DNA from: Boletus sp. NGJ
Lineage: Eukaryota; Basidiomycota; Agaricomycetes; Boletales; Boletaceae
DNA length: 64,000 nucleotides
Direction: 5' to 3'
Assembly: GCA_019096195.1 (NCBI GenBank)
Contig: JAGTXK010000117.1
Location: forward strand, 43,597 to 107,596
The position numbers and the translations under genes are program-made. The notes below the pieces were generated by a model. That model had not been told where the DNA came from, searched no databases, and saw only the letters and a list, made by a program, of their open reading frames with translations. How positions within the stretch are numbered: the stretch's first letter is position 1; every line of letters begins with the position of its first letter. Of the stretch, positions 33,965 through 46,100 are shown piece by piece.

Positions 33965-36231
33965 ATGAGAGCGCTCCATGCGACCGTGTTCCTCGGGACG
34001 CTGTCGGGGCTGTTCAGTACTTCTGGAGCTAGTGGTGCCGTCTCAAGCTCAGGCTGTCTCTGCACCATCGACCAACAGTATTGGCCCTCCGCCGCCACCT
34101 TCTCCCAGCTCCAATCACAACTCTCCCAACCACTCGTCTACCCCCCTCCCCACCGCCTCCGGATGCTACCCTCCCTCAAACCCATCCGGGAACTGCACTG
34201 ACGTCATCACGAACTGGTACGACGGCAACTGGCGCGCATCGCGCCCCGGTTCGATGGAGATGGCCAATTACGAGACGTACGAGCTTCAGAACGGGACGAT
34301 CGACGCGTGTTTTTTGAATACGAGTATCACGGGGACGTGTGGGCAGGGCCGGGTGCCTGTCATCGGTGTCGACGCGCGTTCGGTGGGGGATATACAAGCG
34401 GCGGTTGGATTCGCGGTCGAGCATGGCTTGAAGCTGGTCGTCAAGAATACGGGGTAAGTCAACGCCGTGTGTCGGCGCGGGTGCGGGTCGAGTGGCGCTA
34501 ATCGTGCGTGAATGATTCATATACGTGTCTGGCGGCAATTGTGGGCTCTATGTAGCCATGATTTCGTTGGGCGTAGTGCGGCGCGGGGTTAGTTTGTGGT
34601 GTGGACGCACAATATGAAGAGCATTACGTATGACCCCGCGTTCGTTCCACAGGGTGCACCGAGCAACGAGACTTTTGAAGGTCGGTCGGTCGGTTTGGGA
34701 GGTACCGTGGACATTGTTCACTGATGCGCCTGTTTGTACGGCCGTGACGCTTGGCGCTGGTATGCAGTGGTACGAAGCGTATGTTGCGGTGAATGAGCAT
34801 GGCCATTTGATGGTTGGCGGCATCTCTGTGAACGGTTCTCTCGGGGTGCTGCTGGTGGATGGTTGGCGGGCGGAGGACACTCATCCTTGTCGCCCACCTA
34901 TGGTCTTGGTAAAGTCCTCGTCGACCAACCTCATCACGAGGCTCCAGGATTTCTTATAATGCCTGATAATGCCTTGTCATATAGACCTAGCGTTTTTCAT
35001 GTTATCCGACCATTGTTATTTGGTTATTGTACTTAAGAAGGTCTTATAAGCGCTGATAATAGCCTTGCCCAGGCCCCCATTGTCGTGTGACATGGCAAAC
35101 ATTCACATTGTCACAAAAGCAGATATAACGCTAGGGTGGTCGTCGTGATGGCCTACGGAACGTGAAGCTGATCATCTCATGAAGGCGTGGATAACACTCT
35201 AGAAATATCCGTCGTGCTGTCCACAGGCGAGTACTTGACCACGAGCGAGCATCAGTATGCGGATCTCTTCTGGGCCTTGCGTGGCGGCGGCGGGAGCACG
35301 TACGGGATCGTGACCTCGGTCACCTACCGCACGTACCCCGCGGTCCCTTTCCAGCTCTGGGTATACCAGGCAAACATCACCAACTCCTCCGCACTATCAG
35401 AACTAGTCGAGGGCGTTTTGCGCTACCAAACCCAATTTGTTGGGGTGGATACGGCGTCATATCTAGCCAACAAGTCATCTTCACCTATGCTGCACCGAAT
35501 ATGACCAACGAGACTGTCACGACGACGACGCAGGCGTGGCAAAACTTTTCACACTCCTTGGCACCTTATGGGGTCGTGTCTGCGAGCGAAACGTTTTATT
35601 ATTCGCCTTGGTATGACCTAGTTTATGAATCAATGTCTGGTAGTGGGAAGCCGGACGGTGAATATCTCTTGATCACCTCTCGCCTCTTATCGCGAAACAC
35701 AGTCGCGAATAATTACAGTCAAGTCGCGCAGGTGCTCATTGGCACTAATGCATCTTTCAAGTGCGTTCAGTTTGCGCTCTCTCCCTTTTGGGGTGGCTGA
35801 CGGTGATCCACGTAGTACCATCGCTGGCGGCAGAGTGAGCCACTTTGGCGCTGATTCTGCTGGATTAAATCCTGCATGGCGAAATGCAGTCGTCGAGACG
35901 GTGTGCGGGGTTTTTTGGGATGAGGACACGTCGTCGACGGATATCCGAGGTATGATCCACCAACTTCAAGGATGGATCCAGACGATGTATGATGTGACAC
36001 CCAACGACGGTGCTTATTTCAACGAGGTGTGTCATTGTTGCATACGCCCGGTCGAGAACGTGGTTCACTGACGCCCGTACCATCGCGATGTTCGAATAGG
36101 CGTCTGCGTTTGAGGTCGATTGGCCATACACGTTCTTCGGTGCACATTATTCGACGTTGAAAAGCATCAAGGACAAGTACGATCCCTATCGGATGTTCGT
36201 CGTTACGGAGGGGGTCGGATCCGAGGACTAG
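33965..36231 (+). pseudogene. FAD-linked oxidase (berberine-bridge-enzyme type), multiply disrupted
   Basis: The start MRALHATVFLGTLSGLFSTS looks like a signal peptide, so the ancestor was a secreted flavoenzyme. Family landmarks follow: DARSVGDIQAAVGFAVEHGL, VKNTGHDFVGRS (His for covalent FAD), AVTLGAGMQWYEAY, LFWALRGGGGSTYGIVTSVT and YFNEASAFEVDWPYTFFG, with YDPYRMFVVTEGVGSED at the end. The lesions seen are: an extra base in the C-run 34141-34146; TAG at 34590-34592; a probable intron acceptor changed to TGTACG near 34737; a lost base near 34843-34846; an oversized insertion-like intron at 34907-35184; a lost base near 35471; and TAG at 36229 where family members usually have Trp. Several independent lesions make it a pseudogene rather than a sequencing slip. 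Confidence 0.85.
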
Positions 36232-36863
36232 AACAGAGAATCGACGCGTCGATATGGATCATGACGGGCTCTCTGGATTTTTGTTTTGATATTGTTCCCC
36301 GTGCGTGTTCCATGTTATCTAAATATCGCGTCGTCTGTCTTATCGAGATGACGCACGAAATTACCGTGGTTCCGGTCCGGGGGTTCGTTAGACGGACGCG
36401 ATATCGGTGGCGAGATTGCTGTAAAGCTTCGAGAAAAATGACTTGATAAGCGTGGTAGCGGCAATATGTCATTTACTCTCAAGAATGAGTGTTCCGAGTT
36501 GTACACGTTGTGTCCTCGAGGTTTCAGTGTGTTGTGGCTATCATCTCCGATAGGATCCGAGGTGTGAGCCAGTAGCCTCGTGTTCATCTACTTTCAAGTC
36601 CTACGTTTAACGTTGCGGAAAAACGTGGATCACTTTGCCGCCGACACCTCGAGTTAGGTGTGCCAGTGTGTGTGAATACAACTAAAAGGTCGGTCAGTGT
36701 TTTGAGTTTGACTCACACCGAATACCAGAACACGAGGTATCCACCTTGCGACTCGCCAGCAACGTGTCCCATACTCGACGTTTCGGTTCCTGACAGGCAG
36801 CGGCGTGCAGCTGAGCTCTAGTTTTCAACCATCAAGCCATCAAGCAGACCCCGAAGGCCCCCT
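36232..36863. other. intergenic
   Basis: No gene seen. It holds the end of the oxidase pseudogene and the promoter of the AlkB-like gene. Confidence 0.4.
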
Positions 36864-37997
36864 TTGCGTAGTGTGTCTTCGTGTCTCATACGTACCATGT
36901 GCGCCACCCACGTCCGATTCTTGCGGCGGCATCTCGGTTTATTGAATCTTACTCGATTCACACACAGGCCACGCAATGCACTACCTCCGAGCCTCGGAGT
37001 AGGCGATAGAATCGGCGAGGGCGATTCCGGACTCGTGCTCGACGTTCTCCCGCCGGCGTTGGCGGAGGTTGCGTTTGAGAATATGAGGAAAGAGGTGGCA
37101 TGGAACGTGATGTATCATCGAGGCATGTCCAGCGCTTACAACACCGTCTGCATGCGCTCATGTGGTACGTACGATATGTTCACACATCAGGTGGCGAAGT
37201 GCCCCGACTGGTGGCAGTAGAGGGGGACGTCGCTGCGGACGGAAGGTGAGCGAAACACAAAAGGCTCGTTACGACCGACTGCGCATTAAATTCATACTTT
37301 TTTTTTCTGTAACTCGTGATATAGTTTTCCCATATACCGGCATCCAGCGGACGAGTCTCCCGCGCTTTGTCCGTTTTCGCCGACGGTCTCTCTGATTCGG
37401 GCGCATGTGCAAAAGGCGCTCGATCACCCAGTGAACCATGTCCTGATTCAGCATTATCGAAGTGGGGCAGATTACATTTCAGAACATTCGGATAAGACGA
37501 TCGACGTGGTCCGTGGGTCCAAGATTGTCAACGTCAGCCTTGGTGCACAGCGCGTCATGACCCTGCGTTTGAAGCGAGACGGCGTGAACGATGCGGGGCA
37601 CGGTGGTGTTCCTAGGCCGTCGCAGAAAATCCCACTCCCACATAACTCGATGTTCGTGTTGGGACTAGAGACCAACGCCAAGTGGTTGCACGCGATCAAT
37701 CACGACAAGCGGCCGATACAACTCAAGTCCCCCGAAGAGCAGTTCATGAATGGGGAGCGCATCAGCTTGACGTTTCGACATATTGGGACGTTTCTTTCGG
37801 ATGATGAATCGCGTATCTATGGGCAGGGGGCCAAGAGCAAGATCAGGGAGGATGCACGGCCTGTCGTGAGAGGAACAGAAGAGGCTGTGGGGCTTTTGGA
37901 AGCATTTGGTAAGGAAAACCAACAAAGTGAATTTGACTGGGATTCTGTATATGGGGAGGGATCCGACATCCTTCATTTTACTCCGCGGAACGCGTGA
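36864..37997 (+). CDS. AlkB-like 2-oxoglutarate/Fe(II)-dependent dioxygenase
   Basis: Exons 36864-37122, 37191-37245 and 37325-37997 join to 328 residues. The catalytic double-stranded beta-helix is clear: NHVLIQHYRSGADYISEHSD carries the HxD iron ligands, followed by TIDVVRGSKIVNVSLGAQRV. The distal histidine is probably in KWLHAINHDKRP, and the 2-oxoglutarate-binding arginines in RISLTFRHIGTF. AlkB homologues oxidatively remove methyl groups from nucleic acids or proteins; which substrate applies here cannot be told. The N-terminus (…SGLVLDVLPPALAEVAFENM) fits the family, but the first 35 or so residues are unusual and the start at 36864 is uncertain. The first intron is GC-AG (GAG|GCATGT). 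No lesions were found. Confidence 0.8.
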
Positions 37998-38725
37998 CGA
38001 GGGACAAGGTTGGATCGTCGTCGTTGAATGAAAGATGCTTGTTATTGTTATTGTTTTTTTTTTTTTTTTATGAATTCGTTGTAAATGCCTAGCAACGCTA
38101 GCGGGTGAGTTACATAGGTTCACACCACTGTTTTTCTTTGGCCACCATCACTGACAATTTGACATCGCTATCGCTCTTTCCTGTCACCGTATCCGCAGCG
38201 CAGGCCGCTGCTCTCGCGTGCACACTGCACGACGCGTCCGCTCGTTACTGACACCCCATCAAAATTTCCGGGCTTATTAGGTCCAGACTATCTTTATCTG
38301 GAGGCTACCGTAACCGGGACCTTCATTTGATGGTAAGCGGAACCAGTTCATGTGTTCATACCTTTTTTGGGTTACAGGGGGTTGAGGTTTTTCAGGGCGC
38401 TCCGCGTGTTGAATTTTGTTGCGGGCCCTCCTTCTTTTCCCTGCTTCAGCTTTCCTGCTGTTCACTTGCGGAAAGTCAGAGACACGAGGCTACTGATCGC
38501 GCTACACGAGGCTCCCTATTCTTGTCACTCGCCTCTCCTCATTCCATTATCTTCCTTACTCTCGTCCCCCACGGCAACTTATAATCTCTATTCTAACCGT
38601 TAAAAAAATACGACAAAAAAAATCCCATCTTCCCGAACGCGACACCGACGCTCTCCACGCCCACGCCGCTTCACGAGCTCGCTTATTTTACTGCCTCTTT
38701 GCATGATATCCATTTCATTAACGAA
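37998..38725. other. intergenic, includes promoter and 5'UTR of the next gene
   Basis: Contains a T-run (about 38056-38070) and pyrimidine-rich sequence before the ATG at 38726. No gene seen. Confidence 0.4.
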
Positions 38726-41700
38726 ATGTTACGACTCCAGCCCAGTACCCCTTCCGTTTCTCCCAAGAGCCTGTCCCCTGGACCGTCTGACCAGCGGGGT
38801 GAACTCTCCGAGCAGCCATCTTCCTCTACCCACCCTAGGGCATCCGAAGGTTCGGAAGGTTATCCCTCCTGGCTCCCTAGACGTCCTCCCCCACCGGACC
38901 CAGGCTCCACCATCCACTCATCCAATGGCCAATACACGCCTGGGCTTACCCCCGTTGAACCATTCAGCGTTGGCCGCAAGCCCACTCCACGTTCTGTTCG
39001 TGTCGTCAGCCTTCAGGATGCCACCCAGCCTGGTCGGGACCATCACAACATCACAGAACAGTCGCGGTTCAGTAACCCACTGCGCCCCCGTGTCTGGTCC
39101 CGCGCGACGACTGCTGGAGTGAGTCCGACACTGGTGTCCGCCGCTGTCCGTGCGCAAGACCGCGCTCGTCCTAAATTCCGTTCCAACGGTCTCCATCCCG
39201 AACTCCTGCGAAACCCAACCTTCTTGGCGAGGCTCTACTTTTACTTGTTTCCCTTCTTCACGCTTTACCACATTCCTCTGCAAACCTTCTTTGACTTCAA
39301 TGCTGTATTTATATTGTTACAGTGCGTATCTGTCGTTCATGTTGTCTATTGCTTCCGTGCTCACCATGATTGCTAGGGTCGCAGAGTATCCCAATCCGAC
39401 AGCACCTGGTGTGTCGGGGTCTGGAAAGAATTGGGCACTTGGCGCGACAGCTTATATAGCTTGTTGGCTGGTTGGGGTCTTCATCGTGTTTGTGCTTTAT
39501 GAACTTGTTTACTCCTTCTACCGTCGATGGCGCGTTAGTAAGTGCCTCTCGTCCTTGTCCTTGTGGAGAACTTCCAACTGAGACTGTTCCAGAACGACCG
39601 CACATCGTTCCGCTTTATTTTTCGTCCTCTGCGTTCAGCTTTACCTCCATGACATCCTACACGAACTTTTGCTTCTTGCAGTACATCCGATACTCGGCCT
39701 TTTTGGGGGAAAACGGTGGCCTCCGTGATGGTCTCGCCGAAACGTTCTGGTTTTATTCCCAGAACTTGCCCACCGTCGCGCTCCTCTTGCCTCGAGCAGG
39801 TCTCTGCGTCGCATTGCTCTTGTCGTTCTCATCTGCGAATCCGGAATACGTTGGTTTGATCGAAGCTGGCTTCAATGGTCGGGATGCGACCTTCTTCCGC
39901 GCGTCTAATGGCACGTTGACAGATTACGCCCGCGGCGTTCTGTTCGCCAATGCTGCGTGGACAGCATGGCGTGCACTCGTCCTCCTTGTCAGCTGGTATG
40001 TCTGCTATCACCTCGACTCGTGACGTCACTTATCCCATGTTAATCTAGGATCGGCCTATGGATCTTGAGCGGTCAAGGCTGCGCTGGACTCTGTGGTCCC
40101 CGTTACCGATGGGAGGAAGATGATCGCGAAAAGCCCTTGTCCATTTATAGCGATGCCGCTGAGGTCGCCGACGCCCTTCCCTGGAGCTGGAGGACGTCCA
40201 CGTGTGTACGCATCCAAGAAGCATTTGACTTTTGTCTCACCGTCAAGCCACCTGCGCGTTGGAGCACGACCTTGGCGAAAAAAGAAGAAGCAGAAGGGGA
40301 AGGGTTGCCCGGTGTATCGACCGCACCAGCTTTCGAAGTGGAGCAGGTGTTGGCGGCTGTGGGCTTGCCCTCTGTTCCAACGCCTGCGCGCCGAGGTGCG
40401 CTTTCGGAGGACTTGTTTGCCCATCCACGGATGGGCGACGAGGCAGGTGTCGCGCCTTTGCCAGTGCCCGAGTTGTCGGATATCATTCCCAGGGTGGTCA
40501 AACGATCCTCCAAGGATCGGGAGATCGCGGGTCCTTCGGCACCGTTGATGAAGTTGCCGTACCCGTTCGCGGGGTATGGTGCGCAGGTGTCGTCCAAGGA
40601 TCAGATACCGTTCCCACCTTCCCCTGGTTCGCGGAAGGAAAAGCGTAGATCCCCAGTCTCGAGCGGCTCCGAGGATCAACAATCTACGGAACCCAAGCCA
40701 GTGGAGGAAGAGGCCAAAGAGGAAGACGTTGAAAAAGAGGAGGAGGAGGAGGGAGAGGGAGAGATGGAAGAGAGCAGTGAAGCCCACCCACGTACCTCTG
40801 GGTCCATGTCTAGTCTGGGCCAGCCTATCCACTCCCGTTATCCCTTCCAACTCCGTCGCCCGCATGCCCGCGGCGCATCTGTGTCCTCGAGCGCTATGAC
40901 ACACTCTACCCCTCAAAAGGATACCTCGCCCTCGTCGAATTCACGTTCCGTGCATTCGAGATCCACACAGTCGACCGGGAACGGAGAGACGTCGTCCGAA
41001 TCGCCCATGTCGCAAGCGATGAGTGGCTCCGTGATGTCAAGCCCAATGTCTGGATATGGCAGCCCGATTCCTATGCCGCCTCGTCATCCTCAACCCGGTC
41101 GAGGACGCGCCCGCGCTGGAACTGTGCCTGCATTCCTATCCTCACCTTCGCCAGTCATCTTCCCAGGGCGGATCCCTAGGATTCGTACCGACAGCGAGAC
41201 CGATGATCAAATGCCCGGCGGTTACGAGTCATTTTTGAGCGAAGAACAAGACGAGGACGAAGAGGTCGACGATGCAGAAGAAGAGCCCCAGATGATGGAG
41301 CAGCCCGAACCAGAGGGACCTCACGAAGCGGCAGAAGGCGAAGACAGCTTGGGTCTACTGGGCGTTGCCCCGCGCAGCCCACACTCCTCCAACGTGAGCA
41401 GCCGGCGTCGACGTGGACGCCGCAGCTCTCAATCTGGCTCGCAATCGCGATCGAACTCGGTGTCTTCGAGGTCTAGAGCGGGATCTGCCGTGCGCTCGCG
41501 CGCGCAATCGCTCATCCAAAGTCTGGGGAACGCGTCGCGGTCGTCAGTCGAGCTCGTCCAGTTGATGCGTACCCGTGCCAACTCGTCGATGGCAAGACTC
41601 GAGGAAGACATAGTCTACACGTCTGATTCGCGTTCGCATTCTGGCAGCCCGTCACATGCCGGTAGCAGTCAAGAAAATTACACGTTTGGACAGCCGATGT

Positions 41701-42029
41701 TGTCACCGATGCATCCAGCGTCGTCCCAGAACTTGTGCACGACTGCCTCGAACGTATCCGTCTCGGCACCGTCAGAGGCCACGACCTCGCGGTTGACAGC
41801 GCGCCTAGAATCGCGGTCACGTGAACGTGATGCGGAGAGAGCGGGGATTGCTATTCCATCACCCAGGAGCGATGAGAGTCGACCGGACATCAGTACCGCA
41901 GCACAGTCCTTCATCACTGCGCCAGCGACGATCACGGGGAGGTCTGAGTCGAGCGAGCCAGTACCGTCGAGCTGGGCGGACGCAACGCATATGGTTGACA
42001 GACCAGGCACGACGTGGCGACCTGCATGA
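38726..42029 (+). CDS. Large multi-pass membrane protein with serine-rich, acidic C-terminal tail
   Basis: Four exons (38726-39321, 39377-39537, 39593-39995, 40049-42029) give 1046 residues. The N-terminal 140 or so residues are Ser/Pro-rich. At least four hydrophobic segments follow: LYFYLFPFFTLYHIPLQTFF, ATAYIACWLVGVFIVFVLYE, PTVALLLPRAGLCVALLLSF and ALVLLVSWIGLWILSG. The soluble tail of about 600 residues contains EEAKEEDVEKEEEEEGEGEM, a second acidic run (EEQDEDEEVDDAEEEPQ) and RS/SR-rich stretches (SRRRRGRRSSQSGSQSRSNS). I do not recognise a named family; similar architecture is known only as hypothetical proteins in this fungal group, as far as I can tell. The start is the first ATG in frame, and all junctions are GT-AG and in phase. 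The tail suggests heavy phosphorylation. Confidence 0.75.
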
Positions 42030-43114
42030 GCAGCCCTGTCGCACCATGGCTCTTTTTTCGAGGAACGACATGCACAATCTAACCCCGATCTCGTGTGGCG
42101 TGGCCCCCGCAGTCTTGGATAACAACAGTATACGGACGGTCGGATTTGCTAACCCCATTTTCCTTCATGACGCGAGATTTCTCTTCTTTTTGCATTTTTT
42201 TTTCTTTCCAGCATCGTATTACTAACTTTATCCTTGCACACATCACATCTATTCTTTATCGCACATGAGGCATGTTTTTTTTTTTTTACTTTTTTCCTCG
42301 CCTTTTACTTTTTCCCCCTTGCATTCTAGTTGGCGTTTTCTGTTGTCGTCGTACGTGCATCACTGTCATCATTGGTCGTGTTCATGTGCTGTCGACATGG
42401 TTAATACCACACCCGTTACTCCAAACTCTGTGCTAGACGTGGTCAAAGGAATTGAGGCTAACAATGTCGATCACAACACGGTAAGGGTTTGGTTCAAGAA
42501 AGCCATTCGGAATAAAGGCAACTTGTTTAATCCGACAAGACGGGGCCACGTAGATGGACCTCGGTGCATACGTCTACACTACTGGGGTGTAACTTGACGA
42601 AATAGGCGTTACGAACGACTCCTCGCTTCACCTTATCATCGAGTCAAACCACCCTACATGCACACATTGGAAAAAAGATCTATGTACATTCCCAATTTTT
42701 TTTCCCTATCATGTCCAGGATAGGTTCCCGAGTATTCCAAAAAGGTGGAAAAAGAAAAGAAGAAAAAACGTCATGTCGTCATCAAATTAATATCATCGAT
42801 CCGAAAAAAACCAACGTAGAGGAACCTCGAGAGAGTAAATAAGTAAGGTGGGATGCGAAGAAAACCGGGGGGACCATGTGCCATAATGCCATACATATAC
42901 CAGCTTGTTTCTACCCAGATCAGTCACGAGGAATCAAATAAGGGAAGAAGGGAGAGCGGGCAAGCGGGAGAGAACAGGAATATATCACAGATGTGCGGAT
43001 GGAGAGCATATTATCGCCGCCAGGGGTCGTGCATTGCAATGGGTGGTTCAAAAAGAAGGAAAAGGAAGAGTGGGGGGGACAAAAAAACGGGTGAAAGGAA
43101 AAGGAAATACCGCA
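42030..43114. other. convergent 3' intergenic region
   Basis: Lies between two converging genes. It has several poly-T and poly-A tracts (42195-42207, 42274-42286) that fit 3'UTRs on both strands. A plus-strand frame near 42397-42597 has no recognisable product. Confidence 0.45.
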
Positions 43115-46100
43115 TCACAACTTGAGCTCTGTCAATACTCTCCTCGCCAGCATCTGGTACTGCCACCCATCCCCACCCGCTCTCCGAAATTGAATTCCAT
43201 GAAGCGGCAACCATGGGACCTACGCACGCAAGACACGTTATCATCCGTGACAGCACGCCAAATGACAAAAGCATGCCAGCACTCACCTTGATAATATTGA
43301 TCTCAAAGCGAACCGACAATGAATTCGCACCCATCATTTCAAACACCTCTCGGTCCACTTCACCCGTGGGGAACGGTGCCAACGTCGGTCGTGGCGTCGG
43401 TGGTTGTGGTGGTACTTGCACTTGCGTTGTCGCACCAAAATCCCTTGGTATTGGCGGCAAGAGCTTGCTCTTGGTCGGTGAATGTGGTCGCAACGTATGT
43501 AACTCATCCAGAGGCGACCCGACTGTCGTCATCGTCCCATTCACGTCCTGGTGCCGCGACCCATCGGCAAGAATCGTATGCGCCGTCGACGACACGTTGA
43601 AAAACGACGATGAGCCACTACTGGGGGTCGCACTCAATGCCGTCCCGACCGAAGGTCGATGCGGAAGATCCTTTTCGGGCGTTGCCAATTCGGGCTCCTT
43701 CTCCTTGATACTTTCCCGATCGCGCGACTTGACACCGAAAGAGAGTTTCGAGGCTTTCTTGACCAATGAGCGAGGGGTTTTGCCGGTTTCGTTAGAGCCT
43801 GATGATCCGCGCCGACGATGGTTGCTAGGGCGGGACTGCGCACTCTCAGGGACAGACGAGATATCTATGGACGGTATGTGAATGCATTCGAACCCGCTCT
43901 TGGTTTCGCGGTATTGGACTTGCATCCGATCGAGCACCTTCCTAATGTCCGCCTTGAGAACGGAAGGTGGCTTCGTCGATGTCGTGGAGACACTGTTCAA
44001 CGTATTACTTCAGCGTTACCATCGCAAAGAAAAAAAAATTGGATACCGTACCTGAACAATCCTTTCAAATGAACGGGTTTGAAGTCCTTGTCCCCATGGG
44101 GAGCATCCCTAAAGCTCTCGTCACGTGAGTCAGACGTCTCGTGCTCCGCATTCTCCTCAACTTCCTCTGTACGCCCGAACTGGTTGACCGTCGCTGGTCG
44201 CCCACTGCTCGTCCCATATCCCGTCGAAGGTCGTCGATGTCGGCCAATCGTACCACCAATACTCGGGAGCAACGCACCGCCCGTACTGCTCCGTCGCTCA
44301 TGGCGTATTGCCCGGCCCTGCGGATCCAGAATCGTCGCCGCCCGCCGATGCGTATGCGACAAAGGCTGACTCTGACTCGCTGAAAGCGGTGGCGATGAAA
44401 ACGTACTCTGCCGTCGCCCCTCCGACTCTGCACCACTCTTCTCCTTCTCATGAAACATGTCAGCCACATGCGATCGCTTCTCCGCCTCCGTATCTGTCGC
44501 AGCCTTGAGTGGTACACCTCCCACAATCGTCGTTCGCTTGCCAATACTCCCTTGTTGTCCCCGCTTCCCATCATCCACGCGGACACCACCGCCCAACAAC
44601 GTCCCGAACCGCTTGACGAGCGTCGCACCCGTTGAGAGCGGCCCATCATGCACACCCCGTTCGTCCTCACCAACAATCCTCTCCTTGGCTACCGCAAATT
44701 CGCCAACCTCTGGGCCAGCCGTACGGGGCATTTGCGCCTCCTCTGCTTGCTCATCCACGGGTTTTTCCGTCCCTCCAAACACTCCGCCCCAGCCACGCAG
44801 AGCTGTCGGACGCTGGCTGAGACTGTGACTACGACGATGTGTCGACGCGGGTGGTGCACGAGGCAAGGGTGTGCCGGTAGTGGGTGTCGTTGGAGCGGTA
44901 GAGACGTCGACCCGCTTCGTTGGTGAATGTGGTGGTGGCAGTCCAACGTCACGCGCCCTCGGTTGCCCGTGGAACGTCGCAGCCGTAGGCGACGCCGTGA
45001 CAGGCGCTGCATCGTAGGACATACCAGAGTAGTGTGACGTTTCTGGTGGTGGCAAACGGGGAAGATGCATACTGTAGTCGGCCCTGGTGGAGAGGGGTGT
45101 GACTAATGATTGTGGTTCTCGCTTGGCAGGCTGGGGTTGCGTCTTGATGCCATATGCATTCGGGACGGCCTCGTCGACGGTGGGTACGCCGGGAACGGCA
45201 CCGGATTGGATGGATATTTGAGAATTGGCAAAGTGACCGGGGCCATACACGCGTTCGCGCTCGAGCTTCTCTCTAGCGAGATAGTACATGGAAATAAGTG
45301 GATGAAACCCACGCGTAGGATCTAGAGGTTCGCGGCCAGCATCAGCGATCGAGAGATGTGATTGAGAGTTGGGTGGGGAATGGGATGGGGTCGTTGGTGG
45401 TGAAGGGCCGGGTGAAAACAGCTTCCGACGGTAAAAGTCGAACCCAGAGAACCGTTTGGATTTCTTGGATGGAGTCAAGCCATCCTTGTGAAGGTTGGAC
45501 GAGGAACCGTCAAAGGAGATGGCGAGAGAGGAGTTGGAAAAGGATTCACCCCAGCGACCACCGTTTCGACTTCGTTTCCTGTCCCAAGTGGCGATGGCGC
45601 GAATGTAGCCTTCGGACTCCAGGACTGCGACCAGCCTGCGTTCAATCTCCTCCTCGGAGCCAAACTCGAACCCCTTCATGCCTCGGATGACCTGCCGGTC
45701 GAGGTCGTCCACACGAAGAGGTTCCCGATGGACGAGATGAGAGTCGGGTGGTCCACTAAAACCACGAACCATCCATGGGTGTTCAAGTACCTCGATCAAT
45801 GGGGCACGTGCCGCAGGGTTGGTGACGAGCATCCGCGATAACAAGTGCTTGCATTCTGTTCATGGGATCAGCAACGACCAACACCCTAAGGACATCGATT
45901 CGACGCACCAGCGCTCAACCAGACTGGATACTCGACAAATCCACGCTTGATCTTTGCATGCAACGCTGGCATGCTCTGATCGTCGAAGGGAACTTTGCCA
46001 CAGACAAGGACATAGAGGACGACGCCAAAACTCCATACATCGACCTCTGGACCAGTATAAACCTTTGCATTCAATAACTCGGGGGCTGCAAAGTATAATG

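Noticed and set aside
40056-40916. Long minus-strand open frame of 286 codons
   Set aside because: It lies opposite the large membrane-protein gene, whose exons have in-phase introns and a clear protein pattern. The minus frame is arginine/low-complexity rich, as expected for a shadow of serine/acidic codons.
43213-43881. Plus-strand frame of 222 codons, and minus-strand frame 44065-44676
   Set aside because: Both are antisense or out-of-frame shadows of the Kin1-type kinase, whose conserved blocks fix the true frame.
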